A stretch of 64,000 bases of DNA from Gammaproteobacteria bacterium (lineage in GTDB: Bacteria > Pseudomonadota > Gammaproteobacteria > Steroidobacterales > Rariloculaceae), in the NCBI GenBank assembly GCA_022826245.1, contig JAJDVG010000008.1, positions 62,001 through 126,000 of the forward strand. Direction: 5' to 3'. Shown piece after piece: positions 1 through 9,149 of the stretch. Made by a program: the position numbers and the translations under genes. The notes beneath the pieces were generated by a model. That model saw nothing but the letters and a program-made list of their open reading frames with translations, was not told the origin of the DNA and ran no database searches. Position 1 is the stretch's first letter. The number at the start of each line of letters is the position of its first letter.

Positions 1-1002
1 CCTTTCGCATCGTTGATCACGTGCGTGCTCGTCTCTTCGCCCGCCGCACACGCACATCATTCCCACGCGAACCTCGACAACAACGATATTCGGCAGCACA
101 CCGGCGTCGTGACGAAGTACAGTTGGCGCATGCCGCATGTGTTTCTGCAGGTTCAGGGACCCAATCAGGCCGGCGAGCTCGTCAACTGGAGCATCGAGCT
201 GTTGCATCCACCGGGAATGATCGAGTGGGGTTGGAGCCGGGACAGTTTCAAACCCGGTGACCGGATCACCTGGGAAGGCGCAAGGGACAGAGACCCTGAC
301 CGCTACTATTCCGGCTTGCATTGGGCCGAGAAGTCGGACGGCACGCGGCTCTACAACCTCGGTAGCGGTCGAACGCGAGCCGAGCGTCCAGTTACGGCGT
401 CCGCTGACTTTACGGGACTGTGGGTACGCGACAGCAGCCGCGTCGGGTTCACATACGCTCCACCGGCCGGTTGGCCCTACAGCGAGCACGCTCAAGCGTT
501 GGTGGCGAGGTTCGACGAAACGCAAAACCCGCAGCTCGACTGTGAAGACCCGGGACCGCCCAAGTCGACGCTCCTGCCCTATCCGATCAGGATCTCGAGG
601 CCTGAGCAAGGCGTACTGGTCCTCGACTACGAATTACGCGATCAGCAACGGATATTCCGACTCGACGCCGAGGCGATACCGGCTCCGCGGTCGAAGGTCG
701 GCCAATCCAAAGCGTGGTTGGACGGCGATGAACTGGTGGTGGAGACGACCAACTTCGTTGCCGATCGCTGGGGCAGCCACACGGGGGTGGATTCCAGCGA
801 GCAGAAGCACCTGCTGGAACGCTTCTCGTTGATCGAAGGCGGATTGACGCTGCGCATCCAGATGACCCTCACGGACCCGGTCTACTTCACCGAACCCATC
901 GAAATCGATTACTACATGAGAAAGATCGCCGATCGCGAACTGGTATCGGCCGACTGCACTCTGGAGAGCGCCCGGCTTTTTGTCGAGGCCGGCTTCGAAT
1001 AG
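1..1002 (+). CDS. Secreted DUF6152-type protein A1 (5' partial)
   Basis: The reading frame is open to the first base of the window, so the true start is just upstream. The visible N-terminus (SLITCVLVSSPAAHAHHSH) is the end of a Sec signal peptide with an AHA cleavage site. The mature protein starts with HHSH, as DUF6152 proteins do, and the DUF6152-like part covers roughly residues 16-110. A second domain follows from about residue 130, with FTGLW, a Cys in LDCEDPGPPKSTLLPYP, and LDGDELVVETTNF. A near full-length paralogue lies at 51310-52308, and comparison suggests only about five residues are missing. The stop is 12 bp before protein B1, so the two genes are probably co-transcribed. Molecular function is unknown; a periplasmic location is inferred from the signal peptide. 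Confidence 0.85.
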   Translation, partial: PFASLITCVLVSSPAAHAHHSHANLDNNDIRQHTGVVTKYSWRMPHVFLQVQGPNQAGELVNWSIELLHPPGMIEWGWSRDSFKPGDRITWEGARDRDPDRYYSGLHWAEKSDGTRLYNLGSGRTRAERPVTASADFTGLWVRDSSRVGFTYAPPAGWPYSEHAQALVARFDETQNPQLDCEDPGPPKSTLLPYPIRISRPEQGVLVLDYELRDQQRIFRLDAEAIPAPRSKVGQSKAWLDGDELVVETTNFVADRWGSHTGVDSSEQKHLLERFSLIEGGLTLRIQMTLTDPVYFTEPIEIDYYMRKIADRELVSADCTLESARLFVEAGFE

Positions 1003-1014
1003 CCAGGGAGACAC

Positions 1015-2238
1015 ATGATGAAACGCATCGCTATTTCCGGTTTCTGCCTGATCGTGATGGCGGCAAGCGATTCCGGCTTCACGCACCACTCTTCAGTGGT
1101 CTTCGACAACACGGCGACCATCCTGAAGACCGGCACGGTCAGCGAGTTCATATTCCGCAATCCGCACCTGATCATCGGGCTCGAAGTGCCTGACGAAAAC
1201 GGCGAGACGGTGACCTGGAACATCGAAGGCCAGAGCATCGCCGCCATGCAGGCCATGGGCTTCGACAGAAACTCCATCGAGATCGGCGACGAGATCACGA
1301 TGAAGATCTATCCGCTGCGCTCCGGCCAACCGGGCGGTCTCGTGGAAGGGCTCATCGGCGCCAACGGCCGCGCTTACAACATGGATGCGCCCGCGCCATC
1401 GGCGCACCGGCAAACGTATCCCGCACTCATGGAATGGGTACCGCCTCCGGAAGGCGAAACGTGGCAGGAACGAGAGCGAAAAACGCGGCCGACTCAACTG
1501 CCCGTTGTCTCGCAGGGTCTGGCGCCCGGCGATGCCCCGGCAACCGGCCAGATGGCCGGCGCGCTCGATCCGGACAATCTGGCGAGAGAGCGCCCGCCGG
1601 CGCCGTTCGATCTGACCGGCGTCTGGCAATTCCGCGGTGAGGATGAGTGGCGGGCCAACTACGGCTCGTTCGAATTCAAGCCGAAACCCAGATTGACGCC
1701 GAAAGCGCAGGCGTACTTGGACGCCTACATCGAGGCCAGCAACCGCGGCGAACGTTTCGGCGATCCGACAGCGCTGTGTTATCCGCCGGGAATGCCGCGT
1801 TTCATGACGCGCTACGGTTCCCTGATGATGCTGCAGTACCCCACGGCGATATACATGGTGTCGCGCCTTAACAATGACTACCGTGTGATATATCTCGACG
1901 GTCGCGAACGGCTGCCGGACGGCCAGTTGGACCGAAACTGGCACGGCGAATCCCTGGGATCCTGGGACGGCGATACGCTGGTCGTCGAGACCACCGGCTT
2001 CATCGGCGAGAATCACCTGATCCAGGCCGGCGTGCTGGCCGGCGAGCAGCTCAAAATCGTCGAACGTTACCGGATGATCAATGACGGCAACACGCTCGCG
2101 ATCGAGTTCACCTTTACCGATCCGGAGCACTGGGAAGGCGAGTGGAAGCACGTCAAGTTCCGCGACCGTGTCCTGCGCTCGGATGTCCGCGAAGCGAACT
2201 GCATCTACACCGACAACCAGCTCCTGCCCGGCATGTGA
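1015..2238 (+). CDS. Secreted DUF6152-type protein B1
   Basis: A 407-residue exported protein with a signal peptide ending near residue 22, after which it reads THHSSVVFD. Residues about 24-130 form a DUF6152-like domain (RNPHLIIGLEV, IEGQSIAAM). After a proline-rich linker the second domain runs from FDLTGVWQFRGEDEW (near 200) through LCYPPGMPRFMTRYGS to SWDGDTLVVETTGF near 330 and a C-terminal Cys. It follows protein A1 after 12 bp. The closest relative seen is 50037-51278, again directly downstream of an A-type gene, so the A-B order is conserved in two copies. The start chosen is the first ATG of ATGATG with GGGAG upstream. Function is unknown; substrate binding or processing in the periplasm is speculation. 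Confidence 0.9.
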   Translation: MMKRIAISGFCLIVMAASDSGFTHHSSVVFDNTATILKTGTVSEFIFRNPHLIIGLEVPDENGETVTWNIEGQSIAAMQAMGFDRNSIEIGDEITMKIYPLRSGQPGGLVEGLIGANGRAYNMDAPAPSAHRQTYPALMEWVPPPEGETWQERERKTRPTQLPVVSQGLAPGDAPATGQMAGALDPDNLARERPPAPFDLTGVWQFRGEDEWRANYGSFEFKPKPRLTPKAQAYLDAYIEASNRGERFGDPTALCYPPGMPRFMTRYGSLMMLQYPTAIYMVSRLNNDYRVIYLDGRERLPDGQLDRNWHGESLGSWDGDTLVVETTGFIGENHLIQAGVLAGEQLKIVERYRMINDGNTLAIEFTFTDPEHWEGEWKHVKFRDRVLRSDVREANCIYTDNQLLPGM

Positions 2239-2415
2239 ACTGCCCGCCCGTAACACGTTCGTGACGACCGGAGACCGCACTACGCAGGCCAAACAGTGCT
2301 TACACAGGCTCCGACCTCCGGCTCGTCTCGGTCCGAGCCTTCCGATCGTCAATAATCGGCGCACGTAACCAAGTACACTCCGATATGAAATCCTGATTTT
2401 CGAAGGCGGTACGAC

Positions 2416-3111
2416 ATGACAGAAGCACACGATCGAATTCCCTTTGCGCTCGCACGCGTTTTCCGCGGACTGGGCATGTCGTTGGCGCTGTTGGTTCTGG
2501 CCGGATGCGCCCCGGTCAACGACGCGGCCGCGCAGGCTTTCGTGCCGCCGACGCGGCTGTCGGAACCGAGGCTCGCGCCGTTGCGCGAAGAAGACCTGAC
2601 GCGCGAGCACCTGATCGCCATGGGTACCGATCCAGACAATCCCGACGCGCGGGCCAGGATGAATCTGTTCCGCACGATGATGCACAACACCGACCTGATC
2701 AATCGATGGCGGGTCTTCGGCGATTACGTCAACGCCGACGACACCATTTCAAGTCGGGACAAGGAACTGCTCATCATGCGCCTGGCCTGGCTTTACTACA
2801 GCGAGTACGAGTGGGGAGCGCACTACGACGCTGCGATCGACGCCGGACTGACCGCGGAGCAGATCGAGCAGGTCAAAGTGGGGCCGGAGTCAGAGATCTG
2901 GGACGACTTCGATCGCGCGTGGCTGAGTGCCGCTGACGAACTCGTTGATTCCGCATTTGTTTCCGATGCGAACTGGGCAGTTCTGACCGAGCGCTACACG
3001 CAGCCCGAACTCATGATGCTGTTCGCGACGGTTGCCCATTACCACCTGGTCGCGATGCTGACCAACTCGCTTGGCATTGCGCGCGACGAGTTTCGCGGCC
3101 GAGGGTTCTAG
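2416..3111 (+). CDS. Carboxymuconolactone decarboxylase-like lipoprotein
   Basis: 231 residues. The N-terminus has a hydrophobic stretch ending in a lipobox (VLAGC, Cys near residue 31), so it is probably a lipoprotein. The rest fits the AhpD/carboxymuconolactone decarboxylase fold: NRWRVFGDYV, then SSRDKELLIMRLAWLYYSEYEW and GAHYDAAIDAGLTAEQI, the usual helical core around a catalytic region. The paired CxxC of AhpD is absent, as in many members annotated only as CMD family. A membrane-anchored periplasmic form is less common than cytoplasmic ones. It stands 177 bp after B1 and converges with the MFS gene. Substrate is unknown. Confidence 0.85.
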   Translation: MTEAHDRIPFALARVFRGLGMSLALLVLAGCAPVNDAAAQAFVPPTRLSEPRLAPLREEDLTREHLIAMGTDPDNPDARARMNLFRTMMHNTDLINRWRVFGDYVNADDTISSRDKELLIMRLAWLYYSEYEWGAHYDAAIDAGLTAEQIEQVKVGPESEIWDDFDRAWLSAADELVDSAFVSDANWAVLTERYTQPELMMLFATVAHYHLVAMLTNSLGIARDEFRGRGF

Positions 3112-3134
3112 CGAGCCGAACCCGCGGGCGCGTT

Positions 3135-4346
3135 TCAGCTCGCGGCCGAGCTTTCCGCAGGTACGTCAGTGCGGGGCAACAGACGGTCGTTCGATCGCAC
3201 CAGAGGCGTGAACAACACGCAACAGATGACGAAGGCGATCAGCCCGGTCGTCAGCGCCGGTGAGTAGTCGATGACTTCGCCCGCAGCCGCTTGAACCAGG
3301 AAGAACCCGACGACGAACGGGCCCAGAGCCTGCCCGAACGCGATCACGAAATTCGTCGCGATGATTGTCCGTCCGCTCGGGTCGAGCGTGGTCATGTTCG
3401 CCAGCAGGTAGGGCGATATGAACCACCAGCCATACTTGAACAGAAACGCCGACAGGATGTAGAGCGTTTGGGACGAGAGCCCGTAGAGCAGCACGAATGA
3501 AACGGCGATGATCGCGATACCGGCGGCGAACGGCACGATCCGCCCGAGCCGCGTACTGAGCCATGTCGCGGTAAGCGCCCCTGTGACGCCGACCACGGAA
3601 ACCGCGGCCAGCGTGAAACCGATGAATCTCGCATCGAATCCCGCCGCGTCACCCATGCGCTCGACGAAGTTCCAGACGCCCCCCACGGCGAGATAAAAGA
3701 AAATCAGCCCGACCAGGCCCAGCGGCGCAAGACGTCTGACGCGGCTTTCAAGCGAACTCCAGCGAAAAGCGGGAGTTTCGGCTCCACCTGAAGGAAAATT
3801 CCTGACAGCTAACGCCAGCAATACCATGACGCCGGCAAGCACGAAATAGAAGCCGCGAATTCCGATGACCGGAATGATCAGCGGCATCGAAAACAGCGCT
3901 ATGGCGGCAAAGATGATCTGCCCGGTTTGCCAGAAGCCGAAGACGCGCTCCTGATTGGCCGTCAAGCCTGTCGTCGTGAGCGTGACCAGCATGACCGTAC
4001 CGACGCCGATTCCCGTGGCGAAGCGGAAGGCGCCGAGCAACCACGGGTCCGTGGCCAGCGAGGAAACGAGGTTGCCGGCAACGATCAATCCCAGGGCCAG
4101 GTACAGGACCTTGCGCCAGTTGACGTTGCCGAGCCACCAGAAGGCCGGGAATGTCGCGAGCGCCGCGCCGCTCAGTTCGGCGAAGATCATGTTGCCGCCC
4201 TGCTGCGGCGTGAAGCCCAGTTGCTCCACGAGCGCGCCGACGACGAGCGGACCGACCAGCACGGCCGAGGGCGTGATCGACGCCAGCAGTGCAATGGCGA
4301 AAATCGTCCGCGGATGATTGACGTCGATCGAATCGATAGCGCTCAT
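3135..4346 (-). CDS. MFS transporter
   Basis: 403 residues with about twelve hydrophobic segments and the overall layout of a major facilitator superfamily permease. The N-terminus is short and cytoplasmic (MSAIDSIDVNHPRTIF), followed by the first segment with PSAVLVGPLVVGALVEQLG. A central hydrophilic loop near residues 190-205 separates the two halves. It is divergent from the polyol operon that starts near 4405, with about 60 bp between the starts, so a shared control region and a role in importing the substrate of that operon are plausible. Specificity cannot be read from the sequence. Confidence 0.85.
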   Translation of the reverse strand: MSAIDSIDVNHPRTIFAIALLASITPSAVLVGPLVVGALVEQLGFTPQQGGNMIFAELSGAALATFPAFWWLGNVNWRKVLYLALGLIVAGNLVSSLATDPWLLGAFRFATGIGVGTVMLVTLTTTGLTANQERVFGFWQTGQIIFAAIALFSMPLIIPVIGIRGFYFVLAGVMVLLALAVRNFPSGGAETPAFRWSSLESRVRRLAPLGLVGLIFFYLAVGGVWNFVERMGDAAGFDARFIGFTLAAVSVVGVTGALTATWLSTRLGRIVPFAAGIAIIAVSFVLLYGLSSQTLYILSAFLFKYGWWFISPYLLANMTTLDPSGRTIIATNFVIAFGQALGPFVVGFFLVQAAAGEVIDYSPALTTGLIAFVICCVLFTPLVRSNDRLLPRTDVPAESSAAS

Positions 4347-4404
4347 GTATCACCGAAATTCCGGGGCCGACGCGGCGGTTCCAAGTCTAACGGTTCCGTG
4401 GATA

Positions 4405-5190
4405 ATGGCCAGCATGAATACTGAGGCACAGAAATTCGCGGGCAAAGTGGCGCTGGTCACGGGCGGCAACTCCGGAATCGGTCTTGCAACGGCCTTGTCG
4501 TTTGCGCAACACGGCGCCGATGTCGTGATCGCAGCTCGACGCGAGCAGGAGGGGCGCGAGGCCGTCGCTTACATCGAGAGCCAGGGCGGGCGCGCTTTAT
4601 TCGTCGAGACCGATGTGTCCGACGGTCAATCCTGCAAGAACGTGGTCGAAAAAACTACGGCGGAGTTCGGACGGCTCGACTTCGCCTTCAATAACGCTGG
4701 TTTAAGCGGCCGCGCGATACCCACCGCCGAGTTTTCCGAGGATGTCTGGAATCGGACGATGGCGGTCAACCTCGACGGCGTCTTCCTGAGCATGAAGTAT
4801 CAGATTCCCGCGATGCTCGAGAGCGGCGGGGGCGCCATCGTCAACAATGCCTCGGTCGCGGGCCTGAACGGCGCCGCGGTGCCGGGATGCGCCTATGTGG
4901 CCAGCAAGCACGGGGTCGTCGGGCTGACCAAGGCCGCAGCGGCCGAATACGCGAACCAGGGGATACGCATCAACGTCGTGTGCCCCGCTGTCATCAAGAC
5001 GCCGATGGCTGAGGAGGCTTTCGCCGATCCGGTCTTTCGCAAGATGACCTACGAACAGCATGCGATCGGCAGGGTCGGCGAGCCCGAGGAAGTCGCCTCG
5101 GCGGTGATGTTCCTGTGCTCGGACGATGCCTCCTTCCTGACCGGAATCGCGCTGCCCATCGACGGCGGATTCATGCTCTTCAAGGGCTGA
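4405..5190 (+). CDS. SDR family oxidoreductase
   Basis: A classical short-chain dehydrogenase of about 260 residues. It shows the cofactor glycine motif TGGNSGIG near the N-terminus, NNAG, the catalytic Ser region (NNASVAGLNG) and the Tyr-Lys pair in YVASKHG. The C-terminus (FLTGIALPIDGGF) is typical of this class. NAD(H) or NADP(H)-dependent oxidation of a hydroxyl group is expected. The frame is open further upstream to 4318, but that would run into the divergent MFS start; ATG at 4405 or 4414 gives the family-typical N-terminus. It is the first gene of an operon with the aldolase-like gene 6 bp downstream, so it probably oxidises a sugar or polyol intermediate. Confidence 0.92.
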   Translation: MASMNTEAQKFAGKVALVTGGNSGIGLATALSFAQHGADVVIAARREQEGREAVAYIESQGGRALFVETDVSDGQSCKNVVEKTTAEFGRLDFAFNNAGLSGRAIPTAEFSEDVWNRTMAVNLDGVFLSMKYQIPAMLESGGGAIVNNASVAGLNGAAVPGCAYVASKHGVVGLTKAAAAEYANQGIRINVVCPAVIKTPMAEEAFADPVFRKMTYEQHAIGRVGEPEEVASAVMFLCSDDASFLTGIALPIDGGFMLFKG

Positions 5191-5196
5191 TCCGCG

Positions 5197-6186
5197 GTGG
5201 AGAAATCCCTCGATCGACGGCTCGCGGCGCTGCGCGCGGACCCGGACAGCGAGGCGTTCATCATCTGCTACGCGGCGGATCCGGATCTCGCCGCCGGTGT
5301 ATCGGCGATGGCGGGCCTTTTTCCGTCGCTCGCGGCGTACCGAAATCACATGGCGTCGCTGGTGAACGACGCGCGTCTGGACATTCTGCTCACATCGGCC
5401 AGCACCATGGACGAGCTCGGCCACCGGCGACGCCTCTTCGACGCTTCCACGGTCACGCCGGCTGTCCGCGCCAACGACACGACGGACAACTGGCACGTAC
5501 GCCATGGAGCTTATGACACGGATTTTTCGCACCCGTTTTCGTCCACGACGTTGAACGAGATCCGCTACGGCACGCTGAAGCCCGCGGACGACGCGACCCC
5601 GACGGTCAATCTGGGGCTCTATTCGGTGACGTTCAACAACGATGTCGAGACCGACCTGCAGACGCTCAGGAGCTTCCGGAAATTTCGCAACGCGGCGAGC
5701 AAGGCAGGATTTCGCTATTTCGTCGAAATCTTCAACCCCAGTGCGCCGGTGAATCTCGCGCCCGCGGACATGCCTGCGTTCGTCAACGACTGCATCGCAC
5801 GCATGCTCGCCGGCATGCCCGATTCCTCCGCGCCGGAGTTTCTGAAGCTGACCTACAACGGCCCGCGGGCGCTCGAGGAACTGGCCGCGTACACGCCGGC
5901 GATCATCGGCGTGCTCGGCGGGTCGCCGAGTACGACCGGCGACGCCTGCACGCTGCTCCACAAGGCGAAACGGCATGGCGCACGGGTGGCCCTGTTCGGC
6001 CGGAGAATCCAGACGACGGAGGATCCCGAGAGCTTCGTTCGCGTGCTGCGCGAGGTCGCCGACGGCAACCTGGCTCCCGACGAGGCCGTAAGGGCGTACC
6101 ATGGCGCATTGCAGGCATCCGGCATCAAGCCGCACAGATCGTTGAAGGACGATCTGCTCGTCGTCACGCCAGAGTTGAAGCTTTGA
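5197..6186 (+). CDS. Aldolase-like (beta/alpha)8 barrel protein
   Basis: 329 residues from a GTG start 6 bp after the SDR gene. No signal peptide. The pattern of alternating strands and helices, with LKLTYNGPRALEEL and IIGVLGGSPSTTGDACTLLHKAKRHGARVALFGR in the second half, resembles the DeoC/FbaB-like class I aldolase barrels found in sugar operons. The Lys in FLKLTYNG is a candidate Schiff-base residue by analogy only. Placement between an SDR and a polyol dehydrogenase, with a carbohydrate kinase two genes on, fits cleavage of a phosphorylated ketose. The specific reaction is not known and the family assignment is moderate. Confidence 0.75.
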   Translation: MEKSLDRRLAALRADPDSEAFIICYAADPDLAAGVSAMAGLFPSLAAYRNHMASLVNDARLDILLTSASTMDELGHRRRLFDASTVTPAVRANDTTDNWHVRHGAYDTDFSHPFSSTTLNEIRYGTLKPADDATPTVNLGLYSVTFNNDVETDLQTLRSFRKFRNAASKAGFRYFVEIFNPSAPVNLAPADMPAFVNDCIARMLAGMPDSSAPEFLKLTYNGPRALEELAAYTPAIIGVLGGSPSTTGDACTLLHKAKRHGARVALFGRRIQTTEDPESFVRVLREVADGNLAPDEAVRAYHGALQASGIKPHRSLKDDLLVVTPELKL

Positions 6187-6241
6187 CGCGGCCCGCCCGA
6201 ATGGCGGCGCAGTCGCGAATCACGCGGACGCGGAGTCAGTC

Positions 6242-7348
6242 ATGAACCAGCAGGCAACACAGCCCTTGCCGAAGCAGATGCAGGCGGTCGTGTGTCACAG
6301 GCCCGAAGACTACCGGCTCGAAGAACTCGAGGTTCCGGTCCCCGGGCCCGGAGAGGTGGTGATCAGGGTGCACTCGGCAGGCATATGCGCGAGCGACATC
6401 GCCTGTTACCTCGGGACGCCCGGATACTGGAGTACCGGCGACATCGAAGGCTACGTTCAGCCGCCCGTGGTCCCCGGCCACGAGTTCGTGGGCCGGGTGG
6501 CCGCGCTCGGCGAGGGCGCCGCCGAGAAATACGGTCTCGCGGTCGGCGATACCGCCGTGTCCGAACAGATCACGCCGTGCTGGTCGTGCCGATTCTGCAA
6601 GAGCGGCAACTACCACATGTGCATCGCACCGGAGATCTACGGCTTCCGCCGCAAGGCCCAGGGCGCGATGGCCGAGTACATGAAGTTTCCCGGCAATGCG
6701 ATCAACCACCTGGTTCCACGGGACGTGCCCATCGAGCACGCCGTCTACATCGAGCCGCTGGCCTGTGCCATACATGCGGTACAACGCGCCAATATTCAGT
6801 TCGAGGATGTCGTGGTCATCGCCGGCGTGGGCCCCATCGGCATGGGGATGATCGCCGCAGCCAGACTCAAGAACCCAAGGCTGCTGATCGCCGCGGACCT
6901 CAACGACTGGCGGCTCGAACGCGCGAAGAAGGCCGGAGCCCACCTCGTCCTGAACCCGGCCAGGCAAGATGTCGTCGCGGAAGTCCTGAAGCTCACCGGG
7001 GGCTACGGATGCGACAAGTTCATCGAAGCGAGCGGTGCGGGAACCGCGGTCGAGCAGGGGCTCGCCATGATCCGCAATCAGGGCACGTTCGTGGTCTTCG
7101 GCGTGTTCAAGAAACCCGTGACCGTTGACTGGACGCTCATCGGCGACCGCAAGGAACTGAACATACTGGGGTCGCATCTCGGACCCGGGTGTTACCCGAT
7201 CGCGATGGACATGCTGGCGAAAGGCCTGCTGCCGATGGACTGCATCATCAGCCACTCGCTGCCGTTGAGCGAGTTCCAGCACGGCATCGACCTCGTCAGG
7301 GACGGTTCGCGGTCCGTCAAGGTCGCACTCGTTCCGAGCCGCGACTAG
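6242..7348 (+). CDS. Zinc-dependent polyol dehydrogenase, erythritol/L-threitol type
   Basis: 368 residues of the medium-chain (zinc) alcohol dehydrogenase family. Residues seen include GICASDIACYLG and PGHEFVGRV (catalytic zinc ligands Cys and His-Glu), a structural zinc loop with CWSCRFCKSGNYHMC, and the Rossmann motif VVIAGVGPIGMGMI. The start (KQMQAVVCHRPEDYRLEELE) and the SEQITPCW and GSHLGPGCYP stretches strongly recall erythritol/L-threitol dehydrogenases such as mycobacterial LtD; this is memory of the family, not an alignment. It would oxidise a tetritol or similar polyol to a ketose with NAD. The kinase follows after 10 bp, in a typical polyol operon order. Confidence 0.9.
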   Translation: MNQQATQPLPKQMQAVVCHRPEDYRLEELEVPVPGPGEVVIRVHSAGICASDIACYLGTPGYWSTGDIEGYVQPPVVPGHEFVGRVAALGEGAAEKYGLAVGDTAVSEQITPCWSCRFCKSGNYHMCIAPEIYGFRRKAQGAMAEYMKFPGNAINHLVPRDVPIEHAVYIEPLACAIHAVQRANIQFEDVVVIAGVGPIGMGMIAAARLKNPRLLIAADLNDWRLERAKKAGAHLVLNPARQDVVAEVLKLTGGYGCDKFIEASGAGTAVEQGLAMIRNQGTFVVFGVFKKPVTVDWTLIGDRKELNILGSHLGPGCYPIAMDMLAKGLLPMDCIISHSLPLSEFQHGIDLVRDGSRSVKVALVPSRD

Positions 7349-7358
7349 GGATCGTCCT

Positions 7359-8912
7359 TTGCGGCAGGCACTGCTCGGCATCGATCTCGGGTCGACGAAT
7401 ACCAAGGTCGCTGCTTTTTCCGTCGACGGCGCTGAACTTGCGAAGGCGGTACGCCCCACCGAAACGCATTACCCGCGCCCCGGATGGGCCGAATACGACG
7501 CGAATTCACTATGGCGTTCGCTATGCGCGCTGTTGCGCGAGCTGCGTCGCGCACTTCCCGAAGATGCCGAACCTGTTTCGATCGGGATTGCTGGCATGGC
7601 CGAGGCCGGAGTGCCTCTCGACGCTTCGGGCCAGGCACTTTATCCCGCGATCAGTTGGTTCGACCGGCGCACGACGGAGACGCTCGAGTGGTGGAGCGAC
7701 TCGGTCGGACGCGACCGCACGGCGAAGACGACCGGACAGCCGCTGAATACAGCCGCCGGGATACTGCGTCCGCTCTGGCTGCGTCAGCATGAGCCCGAAA
7801 CCTTCGGGCGGATGCGGCGCTGGCTGAACCTGCCGGACTTCTGCGCCTTCCGGCTGTGCGGCGCCGCCGCGACCGACCATACGCTGGCATCGCGGATGAT
7901 GGTCCTGGACATCGAGAGCAAGCGGTGGTCGGCCTCGATCCTGTCCGAGATCGGTATCGACGAAAGCCTGCTTGGCGAGTGCGTCCCGAGCGGAACGCGA
8001 CTCGGCGGTGTCAGCGCGTCCGCAAGCGATGAGACTGGGTTGCCTTTGGGCCTTGCCGTTGGCACCGGCGGGCACGATCACGTCTGTGCGGCACTCGCTC
8101 TCGGGCTGATCCGGCCGGGCGACGTGCTCGATTCCATGGGCACGGCGGAAGCCATACTCACGACGCTCGAGAAGCCAAGACCGTCTGCAGAACTGGCCGA
8201 CCAGGGAATCGCCCAGGGCGTCCACGCCGCGCCTGGCCGGTACTACGCGATGTCGGGGCTCCGCTACTCCGGCGGCAGCGTCGACTGGGTCAGGCGAACG
8301 CTTGCGACGATGCTTGATCGGACGGTTCCGGCGGACGAAGCCTTCGATCGAATGCTCACATCGGTCGGCGAGGTGCCGGCGGGCAGCGAAGGCGTGCACT
8401 TCCTGCCGCACCTGCGCCAGGCCAACCCGCCCGTTCACGATCCGCACTCCCGAGGCGCCTTCGTCGGGCTGACCAGCGACGCTGGGCCCGGACACCTGGC
8501 GCGGGCGGTCATGGAGGGCATCGCGTACGAGTGCCACAGGCTGCTCGAGTGTATGCGTGCCGAATTCGCTCAGGAATCCGGGACGTTCGCAGCAACGGGC
8601 GGCGGCACACGTATCGAACCGCTCATGCAGATCAAGGCCGCGCTCGTCGGACGCCAGATCGTCGTGCCGGAAGTTGAAGAAGCAACCTGTCTTGGCGCGG
8701 CGATACTGGGTGGAATCGGCGCCGGAATCTATTCGGGCGTTGAGCAGGCGCACGAATGCGTTCGGTTCAGCAGCCGCGCGATCGAACCGGATGAAGATCT
8801 GCAGCGCTTCTACAGGGATCGCTACCGGAGCGTCTTTCTTTCCCTGTACGACTCGTTGCGCGACATTCATCGCGCGATCGGCGACGCGGAGAGAGCGGAG
8901 AGCCGGGATTGA
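7359..8912 (+). CDS. FGGY-family carbohydrate kinase
   Basis: 517 residues with a TTG start immediately before the phosphate-binding loop (LLGIDLGSTNTK). The second actin-like domain shows DSMGTAEAI, GLRYSGGSVDW and the adenosine region ATGGGTRIEPLMQIKAALVG, as in xylulokinase/erythritol kinase-type FGGY enzymes. It phosphorylates a sugar or polyol with ATP in the cytoplasm. It closes the four-gene operon that starts near 4405 (SDR, aldolase-like, dehydrogenase, kinase), suggesting dehydrogenation, phosphorylation and aldol cleavage of a polyol. The exact substrate is unresolved. About 240 bp without a recognisable feature separate it from the sulfatase gene. Confidence 0.9.
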   Translation: MRQALLGIDLGSTNTKVAAFSVDGAELAKAVRPTETHYPRPGWAEYDANSLWRSLCALLRELRRALPEDAEPVSIGIAGMAEAGVPLDASGQALYPAISWFDRRTTETLEWWSDSVGRDRTAKTTGQPLNTAAGILRPLWLRQHEPETFGRMRRWLNLPDFCAFRLCGAAATDHTLASRMMVLDIESKRWSASILSEIGIDESLLGECVPSGTRLGGVSASASDETGLPLGLAVGTGGHDHVCAALALGLIRPGDVLDSMGTAEAILTTLEKPRPSAELADQGIAQGVHAAPGRYYAMSGLRYSGGSVDWVRRTLATMLDRTVPADEAFDRMLTSVGEVPAGSEGVHFLPHLRQANPPVHDPHSRGAFVGLTSDAGPGHLARAVMEGIAYECHRLLECMRAEFAQESGTFAATGGGTRIEPLMQIKAALVGRQIVVPEVEEATCLGAAILGGIGAGIYSGVEQAHECVRFSSRAIEPDEDLQRFYRDRYRSVFLSLYDSLRDIHRAIGDAERAESRD

Positions 8913-9149
8913 AACGCTTTCGCGACAACAGCCATTGTGCTGATCGGGTTCGCTCAATGTAGAGCTGCCGGGGAACCGGGAGCGAATCTGCTCATCACTC
9001 TCAAACAGTGAGAAATGTACGAGCTCCGAAAGCCGCGCCCTCAGAGCACGGTGTCTTGAAGAAAAGCAGTTGAGACGGCTACTCTCCCGAGTCCCGACCC
9101 CATCTGTTCAGAAGTCCCTGACCACGTGCGACGCCGAGGAGAAGTATCC

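Noticed and set aside
1093..2685. A 530-codon open frame on the minus strand
   Set aside because: It lies opposite the B1 and CMD-like genes, has no protein-like pattern and is a by-product of high GC codon use.
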